Shown: piece after piece, positions 6,019 to 13,141 of the stretch
Layout: each line of letters opens with the position of its first letter
Numbering within the stretch: the stretch's first letter is position 1
NCBI GenBank assembly: GCA_011620705.1
Contig: WOYR01000010.1
Coordinates: 1 to 13,771 of the forward strand
Direction: 5' to 3'
From: Microbacteriaceae bacterium
GTDB taxonomy: Bacteria; Actinomycetota; Actinomycetes; Actinomycetales; Microbacteriaceae
DNA length: 13,771 nt
Translations under genes and position numbers: made by a program
The notes under the pieces: model-generated
Database searches by the model: none
The model's input: only the letters and a program-made list of their open reading frames with translations
What the model was told of the DNA's origin: nothing

Positions 6019-7386
6019 CTAACCGGTCCGGGAGACAAGGCGACTCAGCAGGTCTGCATGCGCGCGGATCGACCTCGCCGGATCGAACCGGGCGAGGGAA
6101 GCCTCGGCGATCTCGTCCCGTGACGCGAGGTCGTGGCCGTCGGCGACGTCGACGATCGCGGCGACGAGCTCGTCCCGGTTGGTCTGCCGGCGGAAGCGGG
6201 CGGCGAGCATGGCATCCCAGGTCAGTCCGATCGGGTCGCCGAGAGGGTTGGCGACCAATCGGCCGCTGGGCACCCCTGCCGCCAGCTGCTCGCGTGCTCC
6301 ACCCACATCGCTGAGCACCGACGGCACCCCGGAGGCGAGCGCTTCCATGGACGCCAGCGACCACCCCTCGAAGAACGAGTCGAGAACGAAGGCATCCGCG
6401 GCACCGAGGATCATGTCGGTCCGCTCGACGTTGCCTCGCAGATGGATGCGATCCGCGACGCGCGATCGCTCGGTGGCGCCGACGACTTGCCGCGTGTAGA
6501 CCGCCTCGTCGACGCGACCGCAGACGAGCAGGTGGGCGTTCGGCAGAGCGGCCGCGACGTCCGCGAACGCAGTCACGAGGGCGTAGGTGTTCTTCTGGAG
6601 GGCGTGCCGGGCGAGGGAGACGAAGAGGATCTCGTCCTGGAGGCCCAGGTTCTCCCGCGCTCGTGCGCGGTCGAATCGCGAGACCTTCGCCGGGTCGACG
6701 CCGTTCGGGATGACGAGGGTCTCGGTATCGACGAGCGCGGACGACTTGGCCAGGAACTCGTCCCGCACCAGCTCGCTCACCGCGACCACGGCAGAGAGCT
6801 TGCGAACGCGTGCGGCGACCTCGGAGCCCTCGACGCCGAAGAGGTCGTGCATGCCGTGCAGCACGACCGCGGCCGGGACGCCGAGTGCGTTCGCGACGTC
6901 GACGGGCCACTGCATGCCGCCGTGGAGGTACATGACGTCGGGCCGCCACCCGTCGATCCACCGCGGTCCGTCAACAGGTCCGGGGTCGACCACCTCGACG
7001 CCCCCGGCGGCCAGTTGCCGGCCGATCAGGCCGATGCCCTTGGTCGCCTGGTCAGAGGCGATCAGCACGGCGACCTCGAATCCGTGGGCCGGGAGCTCTC
7101 GGGCGAGGAACGCAACGACCTCGTCGACGCCGCCCGTGTCCAGCGTGTCAGTCACTAGGAGGCATCGCATCCCCGTGACGGACGACGAGGTGGGGGCCGC
7201 CACCGTCGGCTCGCGGACCGCGACGGGTGGCCAGGTCGGCGCGATCCCGCTCGACGTGAGCGGGGCATCCCACGACTCGAGGGTCGCGGCTCTCCGGCGC
7301 GGAACGATCCGCCGCAGGATGACGCGCGCCCGGCCCCTCACCAGCCCGGAGGCGATGCGCTCGAGCGAGAGCAGCAGATTGTTCAT
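6019..7386 (-). CDS. Glycosyltransferase family 4 with long N-terminal extension (455 aa)
   Basis: This is a GT-B retaining glycosyltransferase, last gene of the seven-gene operon. The catalytic part begins near residue 73 with MRCLLVTDTLDTGGVDEVV, where the glycine-rich GGVDEVV (85-91) is the N-terminal acceptor/donor loop. HGMHDLFG (178-185), VAVSELVRDEF (201-211) and IPNGVD (226-231) follow. The donor-binding domain has FVSLARHALQKN (255-266) and an intact EX7E motif, E340-GWSLASM-E348, followed by ALASGVPSVLSDVGG. The first 72 residues are unusual: an Arg-rich, possibly amphipathic segment (about residues 1-35) and a low-complexity Pro/Thr/Ser stretch. They may tether the enzyme to the membrane or to a partner. 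The ATG at 7386 overlaps the flippase stop (ATGA), which supports the long start. The sugar specificity is unknown. Confidence 0.9.
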   Translation of the reverse strand: MNNLLLSLERIASGLVRGRARVILRRIVPRRRAATLESWDAPLTSSGIAPTWPPVAVREPTVAAPTSSSVTGMRCLLVTDTLDTGGVDEVVAFLARELPAHGFEVAVLIASDQATKGIGLIGRQLAAGGVEVVDPGPVDGPRWIDGWRPDVMYLHGGMQWPVDVANALGVPAAVVLHGMHDLFGVEGSEVAARVRKLSAVVAVSELVRDEFLAKSSALVDTETLVIPNGVDPAKVSRFDRARARENLGLQDEILFVSLARHALQKNTYALVTAFADVAAALPNAHLLVCGRVDEAVYTRQVVGATERSRVADRIHLRGNVERTDMILGAADAFVLDSFFEGWSLASMEALASGVPSVLSDVGGAREQLAAGVPSGRLVANPLGDPIGLTWDAMLAARFRRQTNRDELVAAIVDVADGHDLASRDEIAEASLARFDPARSIRAHADLLSRLVSRTG

Positions 7387-9005
7387 CGGGGGTCGTCAGG
7401 CTCCACGGCGCGCGTGGCGATGACCTCATGGGCCGCCGCGGCGGCGGTGTCCTGGGGCGGCTCGACGAGATCGGCCGCGCCCGCCTCGTCCACCACGGCA
7501 GACGGGGTCCCGACGGGCGTCCGCCACGCTCGAGGAAGCAACCGCTCCGCCTTCGCGCGCGGTCCGGGGGGCAGCAGGAGCATCAGCTGGCGGTAGGTGA
7601 GCAGGAGGTAGGCGATGCCGCCGCACGCGCCACCGACGAGCAGCTGGACCCAGTGGATGGAGAGCGGGAGGGTCGCGGCGTATGCGACGGCGCCGGCGAT
7701 GATGGCGGCGGCCAGCGGCCACCCCGCGCCGCGCACGATGGAGAGCAGGCTCACGCGGAGTGCGCGATGGAGCGAGAACAGATAGACGGGCAGAGTGATG
7801 ATCAGCACCGTCGCGACGTGGGCGAGTCCGACCCCGATGAGTCCCGCGGTGGTGATGCCCACCCAGAGGGCGGGTACGAGCGCGATGAGCACCGCGACCT
7901 GCACGATGAACAGGACGCCGGTGCGCCCGGACGCGATGAGCAGATTGGCGACAAGCTGGCCGAGCGCACCCGCTGCCCCGTAGACGGAGAGGATGACGAC
8001 CACGGGCGCGGCGTCGGCCCATCGCTCGCCGTACACGGTCACGATCAGCGGCAGGGCCAATCCGCTCGTGAGCGCGGCGATCGGGAAGGCGACGAGGGCG
8101 ACCGATCGGGTCGCCAGGAACAGCGTCGCGGGGACGTCGCCCTTGTCCCGCCTCACGGCCGAGAACGCGGGCAGCACGATGCCATTGAGGACGGAGCCGA
8201 GCACAGACGTCGCCCAGGATGAGATATTGAAGGCCAGGGTGTAGAGACCGACGTCTCGGAGCTCCAGCGTGTGCCCGACGAACACGTAGTCGACGTTGGC
8301 CACGATCTGACTGAGCAGGTTGGCGAGCGCGAGGGGCAGACCGAACCTCAGCAGCAGCGACAGGGAGGTGGTGTTCCAACCGGGGCCGTAGCGCTTCGAC
8401 AGGGCAGCGATCACGAGGATGCCGGTGATGAGCTGACCCGCAACGCGGGACCAGGCGAAGGCCTCGGCCCCGTTGCCCAGCATGGCGAGGCCGATGAGGA
8501 CGCCGGCGCCGATGATCGACCCCACGAAACTGGTGCGGAATATGACGTTCTGGCGGAAGTCGCGCTGCAGCTGCGCGCTCGGCACGACGAACAGCCCGCT
8601 CAGGGCGACCGAGATGGCGAGGATGCGCAGCGCGGGGGCGGCCTCCACCGAACCGAGTACGATCGCGATGGGTTCGGCGAAGACCGCGAGGAGACCTCCA
8701 AGCAGCACCCCGATCCCGACGGAGACCGTGACGGCCGTCGGGCCGATCGCGTCCTCGTCCAGATCGCGGCGGGCGATCGCGGAGGCGACGCCGAGCTCGG
8801 CGACGGTCCCGATCATCGCCTGCGCGACGACGGCGAGCGTGAAGACGCCGAACTCCTCGGGGATCACGATCCGGGCGACCACCGCCATGACGGCGATGTT
8901 GGAGAACCGCATCACGATCGAGTTGGCGCCGAGCCAGAAGCTCCCCTGGCGCACCTTGCGGTCGAGCGACGGGCCGGTCCCGCTGTCGCCGGTGGTCGAG
9001 GTCAT
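7383..9005 (-). CDS. Wzx-type polysaccharide flippase, MOP/PST family (540 aa)
   Basis: This is a polytopic inner-membrane transporter that should translocate lipid-linked repeat units from the cytoplasmic to the outer face of the membrane. The N-terminus KVRQGSFWLGANSIVMRFSN (residues 17-36), the segment ARIVIPEEFGVFTLA (44-58) and LGVASAIARRDLDEDAIGPT (71-90) are typical of the PST/Wzx branch (lipopolysaccharide biosynthesis protein, COG2244-like). Twelve or more hydrophobic helices fill residues 30-470. A hydrophilic tail of about 60 residues, rich in Ala, Pro and acidic residues, extends past the last helix and is longer than usual. The start has a good ribosome-binding site (GGGGAGG about 6 bases before ATG) and overlaps the stop of the upstream glycosyltransferase by four bases. 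Lying between two glycosyltransferase genes, it points to a Wzx/Wzy-type assembly route. Confidence 0.92.
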   Translation of the reverse strand: MTSTTGDSGTGPSLDRKVRQGSFWLGANSIVMRFSNIAVMAVVARIVIPEEFGVFTLAVVAQAMIGTVAELGVASAIARRDLDEDAIGPTAVTVSVGIGVLLGGLLAVFAEPIAIVLGSVEAAPALRILAISVALSGLFVVPSAQLQRDFRQNVIFRTSFVGSIIGAGVLIGLAMLGNGAEAFAWSRVAGQLITGILVIAALSKRYGPGWNTTSLSLLLRFGLPLALANLLSQIVANVDYVFVGHTLELRDVGLYTLAFNISSWATSVLGSVLNGIVLPAFSAVRRDKGDVPATLFLATRSVALVAFPIAALTSGLALPLIVTVYGERWADAAPVVVILSVYGAAGALGQLVANLLIASGRTGVLFIVQVAVLIALVPALWVGITTAGLIGVGLAHVATVLIITLPVYLFSLHRALRVSLLSIVRGAGWPLAAAIIAGAVAYAATLPLSIHWVQLLVGGACGGIAYLLLTYRQLMLLLPPGPRAKAERLLPRAWRTPVGTPSAVVDEAGAADLVEPPQDTAAAAAHEVIATRAVEPDDPR

Positions 9006-10246
9006 CGCCGACCTCCCCGTGCCCGCCGGGATCGGATGATCTCCGCCCGCGCCTTGACCGACAGCCGGGCGGCGTCGAGGAGACGTGTCGCGCGGCGGGG
9101 AGGAGAGGCGAGCGCCGAGCGGTAGATGCCCTCGAGGGAGTCCGCCGCCGCATCCAGTCCGAACCGACTGACGGCCTCCTGCAGGGAGAAGTCGCGCAAC
9201 CTCGCTCGGCGGTCGGGGTCGTCGTGCAGAGCGCGGATCTGACGGGCGAGCCCGACGACGGGGTCGCTGTCGCTCCCGATCCCGTAGAACCCCTCGCGCC
9301 GGAAGTGCGAGGTGGTCGACGGCTCGTAGGTGAGTGCGAAGCCGCCCTTGCCCAGGACGACGAGCGGCTTGCCGTGCGCGAGTGCGCGGATCGCCGATCC
9401 CCCCATCCCGAGCACGATGTCCGCTGCGGCGTACGCCGGCCGCGGGTCCTGCATGGTGCCGGTCATCAGGACGGCGTCACGGCCGAGCCGTGTGTTCGCC
9501 GCCGCCGCGGCCTCCGAGATCGACTCGAACGCATCGCCGTCCCCGACGATCGCCAGCCGGAGTCCGCCGTCGAGTGATTCAACCGCGGCGATCGCCTGCA
9601 GCAGGCTCTCCCCCTTCATGGCCCGATCCACCCGAGTGACGACGCAGATCAGCGTCTCTTCCTGGGCGATGCCGTGCTGCGCACGGAACTGCGCGGCGGC
9701 ACCGGTGTCGGGCTTGTCCGCCCTCAGGTCGACAGGGGGCTCCATCAGGTACACCGGAGCGGCGATCCGCGCGCGGGCCTCATCGGCCATGACACCGGTG
9801 CCGACGATCAGCGGAACATGGGGCGATCCCCAGAACATGTTCTCCATGTTCCAGTTGGTCTCCACGCCCGCGCGACCGGACCACGTGGCCGACGCCACGG
9901 CCACGATGCGGCCGAGCCACGGCGCGAAGACGTGGACGATCTGGGCGTCCTTCCCGTCTGCATACCGCGTGATTGCGCGGGCGACGTCACGCAGCCCGAT
10001 CGCCTCAACGATGTCGATGTCGAAACCCGCGCGGACCGCATACGGGAGGACCGATTGCGCCACACTGTCATCCCGGACACCGAACAGACTGACGTCGTGT
10101 CCGCGGCCGCGCAGCGTCTGCGCGAGATCGATCGCGTTGATCTGGGCCCCGCCCAGCGCCAGGCCGGCCAGCCCGATGGCGATCCGCAGGGGCGGCTCCC
10201 CGACGGCGGGCGGGAGCCCGTTCCCGCGCGACTCTGCGAGCATCAT
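9002..10246 (-). CDS. GT4-like glycosyltransferase lacking the EX7E acidic pair (414 aa)
   Basis: The GT-B fold is evident: RIAIGLAGLALGGAQINAID (residues 21-40) contains the glycine loop LGGAQ (31-35), VETNWNMENMFWG (128-140) falls in the first domain, and CVVTRVDRAMKGESL (201-215), LAIVGDGDAFES (231-242) and a C-terminal donor-binding region follow. Where GT4 enzymes carry E-x7-E followed by ALASG, this protein reads LGMGGSAIRALAHGKPLVVLGKGGF (279-303), so the acidic positions are Leu and Arg. The surrounding GMGGSA...RALAHGKPLVV pattern looks like a coherent subgroup rather than decay, and base use is normal. It may use a different donor, or act as a partner subunit. ATG 10246 overlaps the aminotransferase stop (ATGA), and a second ATG follows immediately. 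The family call is solid; catalytic competence is not certain. Confidence 0.82.
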   Translation of the reverse strand: MMLAESRGNGLPPAVGEPPLRIAIGLAGLALGGAQINAIDLAQTLRGRGHDVSLFGVRDDSVAQSVLPYAVRAGFDIDIVEAIGLRDVARAITRYADGKDAQIVHVFAPWLGRIVAVASATWSGRAGVETNWNMENMFWGSPHVPLIVGTGVMADEARARIAAPVYLMEPPVDLRADKPDTGAAAQFRAQHGIAQEETLICVVTRVDRAMKGESLLQAIAAVESLDGGLRLAIVGDGDAFESISEAAAAANTRLGRDAVLMTGTMQDPRPAYAAADIVLGMGGSAIRALAHGKPLVVLGKGGFALTYEPSTTSHFRREGFYGIGSDSDPVVGLARQIRALHDDPDRRARLRDFSLQEAVSRFGLDAAADSLEGIYRSALASPPRRATRLLDAARLSVKARAEIIRSRRARGGRR

Positions 10247-11352
10247 CCCACGGCCGACCTCAGGGCGGAGGTCACTCTCTCCTGCTGGTCGGCGCCGAGG
10301 TGCGGGAACATCGGCAACGACAGGATGCGATCGGCCGCGGCCTCGGCGACGGGGAACTGCCCGCGCTGATAGCCGAGCCCGGCGTACGCCGCGGTCAGGT
10401 GGACCGGCGTCGGATAGTGGATGCCCGATCCGATCCCCGCGGCGCCTAGTTCCGCCATGACGCGCTCACGCTCATCAACCCGCACGACGTACAGATGCCA
10501 GACGTCGGTGTTGCCCGGGCGCACCGACGGCAGGCGGACTCCGTCGATGTCCGCGAGGAGCAAGGCATAGCGATCGGCGGCAGCGCGGCGGGCGATGTTC
10601 CAGCCCTCGAGGCGGACGAGCTTCGCGCGCAGCACCGGCGCCTGGATCGCATCGAGGCGCGCGTTCATGCCGACGCGGTCATGCAGGTACTTCACGGAGC
10701 TGCCATGGGCGGCTACGTTGCGGATGAACGCAGCGATGTCCGCATCATCCGTCATGACGGCGCCGGCGTCACCGGCGGCACCGAGGTTCTTGCCCGGGTA
10801 GAAGCTGGTCGCCGCGACCCGCGCCAACGCGCCCGCTCGACCCGCCGACGACGACGCGCCATGCGACTGGGCGGCATCCTCGACGACCACGAGTCCGTGC
10901 TTGTCGGCGACCGGCAGGATGCGCTCGACAGGGGCGGTCTGACCGAACAGGTGCACGGGCGCGATGACCCGCGTGCGGTCGGTGATGGCCGCCTCGACGG
11001 CGTCGGGATCGATGAGCAGGTGCTCGTCGTCGACATCCACGAAGACCTGGACCGCGCCAATGCGCGAGACGGCCTCGGCGGTCGCGATGAACGTGTTCGC
11101 CGGCATGATGACCTCGTCACCCGGGCCGACCCCCACGGCGCGGTACGCGAGCTCGAGCGCGTCGGTGCCGTTGGAGACACCGATCACGTGCTCGACCCCG
11201 ATGTATTCCGCGTACTCGCGTTCGAAGGCCTCGACCTCGCTGCCGCCGATGAAACCTGCGGATTCGAAGAGCCGCTGCCAGGCGGGCAGGACCTCGTCGG
11301 CGACTTCGGCGCTCTGCGCGGCCAGGTCGAGGAACGGAACACTGCCGGTCAC
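10243..11352 (-). CDS. DegT/DnrJ/EryC1/StrS-type sugar aminotransferase, VioA/FdtB-like (369 aa)
   Basis: This is a PLP-dependent cytosolic aminotransferase that aminates a keto group of a nucleotide-activated deoxysugar, usually with glutamate as donor. It starts VPFLDLAAQ and has FIGGSEVEAFEREYAEY (residues 34-50), NGTDAL (61-66) and GPGDEVIMPANTFIATAEA (77-95). VEDAAQSHGA (157-166) contains the PLP-contacting Asp, and SFYPGKNLGA (183-192) carries the PLP-binding K188. This set, with VEDAAQ and SFYPGKNLG, is characteristic of the branch that includes 3-amino (FdtB/QdtB) and 4-amino (VioA) sugar enzymes; the regiochemistry cannot be decided here. The GTG at 11352 is chosen because it overlaps the acyltransferase stop as GTGA and directly precedes the conserved N-terminus. 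An in-frame ATG at 11391 would add 13 atypical residues. Confidence 0.92.
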   Translation of the reverse strand: MTGSVPFLDLAAQSAEVADEVLPAWQRLFESAGFIGGSEVEAFEREYAEYIGVEHVIGVSNGTDALELAYRAVGVGPGDEVIMPANTFIATAEAVSRIGAVQVFVDVDDEHLLIDPDAVEAAITDRTRVIAPVHLFGQTAPVERILPVADKHGLVVVEDAAQSHGASSSAGRAGALARVAATSFYPGKNLGAAGDAGAVMTDDADIAAFIRNVAAHGSSVKYLHDRVGMNARLDAIQAPVLRAKLVRLEGWNIARRAAADRYALLLADIDGVRLPSVRPGNTDVWHLYVVRVDERERVMAELGAAGIGSGIHYPTPVHLTAAYAGLGYQRGQFPVAEAAADRILSLPMFPHLGADQQERVTSALRSAVG

Positions 11353-11987
11353 GCGATCACTGCCAGCGGGCGGGCGGGGACGCCGGCCCATGTCTCTGAT
11401 TCGTGGATGTCGCCGAGCACGACGGCACCCATCCCCACGGTCGCGCCTGCGCCGATCGTCACGCCCTGCCGCACCGAAGCATTCATGCCCAGATAGGCAC
11501 CGCGGCCGATCCGGACGCCTCCGCCGAGCGCGACACCGGCCGCGAACGTCGCGTAATCGTCGATCAGGCAGTCATGGGTGATGGTGACGCGCGGCATGGC
11601 GACGACATGTGCGCCGACGATCGCGTCGGCTGTGATCACCACGTGCGCCAGCAGGATCGAGCCCGCGCCGATCGGGCATGCGCCCGGGTTGCGCACGGAC
11701 GCGTCGACGACGGTGGCGTACCGTCCGGCATCCACCCCCAGGGCGCTCAGCCGCCCGACAACACGCTCGCGGCCGAGCCCGGAGCCGACGCAGACGAGGA
11801 GGTCGGCATCCGGATAGAGGGGGACGTCGTCGATGCCGCCGAGGACCGGGGCTCCGCCGATGGTGCGCGGCAATTCGGCGTGACGGTCGTCGAGGAAGCC
11901 GAGCACGTCGCGCCCCGATTCACGCAGGACGGGGAGGACCTCGCGTGCCAGGCCGCTCGCGGCGACGAGGAGCATTGGCCGACTCAT
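11349..11987 (-). CDS. PglD/NeuD-type sugar O/N-acyltransferase, hexapeptide repeat (212 aa)
   Basis: This is an acyl-CoA-dependent transferase with the two-domain PglD/NeuD architecture. Residues 1-85 form a small nucleotide-sugar-binding Rossmann-like domain (MLLVAASGLAREVLPVL, then LGFLDD and LVCVGSG). From about residue 98 comes a left-handed beta-helix with hexapeptide repeats (CPIGAGSILLAHVVITADAI, AIVGAHVVAMPRV, GVRIGRGAYLGMNA, GVTIGAGATVGMGAVVLGDI). ITHDC (136-140) supplies the catalytic-type His138. In many relatives the first domain begins G-x-G-G-H; here it is AASGLARE, a known variant. It lies between two aminotransferase genes and overlaps both by four bases, so it most likely N-acylates the amino sugar made by one of them. 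The acyl donor (acetyl, formyl or other) is unknown. ATG 11987 is well supported; the frame remains open upstream only as antisense-like Arg-rich sequence. Confidence 0.92.
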   Translation of the reverse strand: MSRPMLLVAASGLAREVLPVLRESGRDVLGFLDDRHAELPRTIGGAPVLGGIDDVPLYPDADLLVCVGSGLGRERVVGRLSALGVDAGRYATVVDASVRNPGACPIGAGSILLAHVVITADAIVGAHVVAMPRVTITHDCLIDDYATFAAGVALGGGVRIGRGAYLGMNASVRQGVTIGAGATVGMGAVVLGDIHESETWAGVPARPLAVIA

Positions 11988-13141
11988 ACAGCGGTCTTCT
12001 CGGAGCTCGGCACCGCGCTGCGCAGGGCGTCGACCACCTGAGTCAGCTCCGCCTCGGTCAGCTGGTGGAAGACCGGCAGGATCAGGGTGTTGTCGGTGAG
12101 GTGCTCGGTGACGGGCAGGGGGACGGACCCGGTGCCGCGGTCGGCGTAGGCGGGCTGACGGTGAGCGGCCATGATGCCGCGGCGCGCGGAGACGTCGGCG
12201 GCGGCGAGCGCCTCCAGCAACTCCTCGCGCGAGAGCGGGAACTCCTCGCCGACCTCGATCCACAGCGACTGGAAGTTCGAGGTTCCGTACTCCGGGTCGG
12301 TCACGATGCGCAGTCCGGGGATGTCCGCGATCCGCGCAGCGTACTCAGCCGCGATCTCGCGACGACGGGTCACGATCTCGGGCAGCCTGCCGAGCTGGAC
12401 CAGTCCGACGGCGGCCTGCATGTCGGTCATCCGGTAGTTGAAGCCGATCTCGCCGTACTCCTCGGGCGGCGCGATCACGCTGGCGGCGCGATCCGCGGCC
12501 GAGACGCTCATCGCGTGCTCGCGCAGTCGGCGCGCCCGTGCGGCCCATTCCGCGTTCGAGGTGGTGAGCATGCCGCCCTCACCTGTGGTGAGCAGCTTGC
12601 GCGGGTGGAACGACCAGGCGGCGAGGTCCGCGCCGGCGCCCACCGGGCGGCCCTTGTACGTCGACCCGGCCCCGCACGCGGCGTCCTCGACGATCAGGAT
12701 GCCGCGGGGATCGGTCACGGCGCGGATCGCGTCGAGGTCCACCGGCATCCCGCCCTGGTCGACCACGATGACCGCCCGGGTCTTCTCGGTGAGCGCGGCG
12801 AGCACCGTCTCGGCGGTGACGTTGCCGGTGACCGGATCGACATCGGCGAAGACCGCACGCGCGTTGACGTAGCTCGGCGCGTTGGCGGTTGCGATGAAGG
12901 AGAACGAGGGGACGACGACGTCATCGTCGGCGCCGATCCCGCCGACCACGAGCGCCAGGTGCAGCGCCGTGGTGCAGTTGGACAGGGCGACGGCGTGCTC
13001 GGCCTGCATCGCCTCGGCGAACGCAGCCTCGAAGGCGGCGACCCGCGGACCTTGCGCGACCCAGCCCGAGGCGATGACCTCGGCGACCGCCTCGGCCTCC
13101 TCGGCGCCGAGCCACGGCTTCATGACGTTGACGCGGCTCAT
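11984..13141 (-). CDS. DegT/DnrJ/EryC1/StrS-type sugar aminotransferase, PglE/perosamine-synthase-like (385 aa)
   Basis: This is a PLP-dependent nucleotide-sugar aminotransferase. Landmarks in order are VNVMKPWLGAEEAEAV, SGWVAQGPRVAAFEAAFAE (residues 25-43), SNCTTALHLAL (54-64), VVVPSFSFIATANA (75-88), VEDAACGAGSTYKGRPVG (151-168) with D153, SFHPRKLLTTGEGG (177-190) with the PLP lysine K182, and the hallmark GFNYRMTDMQAAVGLVQLGRL (233-253). This pattern is typical of 4-aminotransferases acting on NDP-4-keto-6-deoxyhexoses (PglE, PseC, perosamine synthase), and pairing with a PglD-like acyltransferase just downstream supports a 4-amido sugar. The substrate is inferred. ATG 13141 has GGAGG seven bases upstream and overlaps the epimerase stop (ATGA). 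An in-frame start at 13195 is rejected because its 18 extra residues overlap the upstream gene. Length is normal. Confidence 0.92.
   Translation of the reverse strand: MSRVNVMKPWLGAEEAEAVAEVIASGWVAQGPRVAAFEAAFAEAMQAEHAVALSNCTTALHLALVVGGIGADDDVVVPSFSFIATANAPSYVNARAVFADVDPVTGNVTAETVLAALTEKTRAVIVVDQGGMPVDLDAIRAVTDPRGILIVEDAACGAGSTYKGRPVGAGADLAAWSFHPRKLLTTGEGGMLTTSNAEWAARARRLREHAMSVSAADRAASVIAPPEEYGEIGFNYRMTDMQAAVGLVQLGRLPEIVTRRREIAAEYAARIADIPGLRIVTDPEYGTSNFQSLWIEVGEEFPLSREELLEALAAADVSARRGIMAAHRQPAYADRGTGSVPLPVTEHLTDNTLILPVFHQLTEAELTQVVDALRSAVPSSEKTAV

Noticed and set aside
7426..9153. 575-codon open frame on the minus strand overlapping the flippase
   Set aside because: It is shifted relative to the flippase, whose membrane helices and family motifs are clear. 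The alternative product is an Arg-rich shadow.
10595..11496. Plus-strand open frames opposite the DegT-type aminotransferase (for example 10495-11496)
   Set aside because: They are antisense to a gene with an intact PLP lysine motif and all family landmarks.
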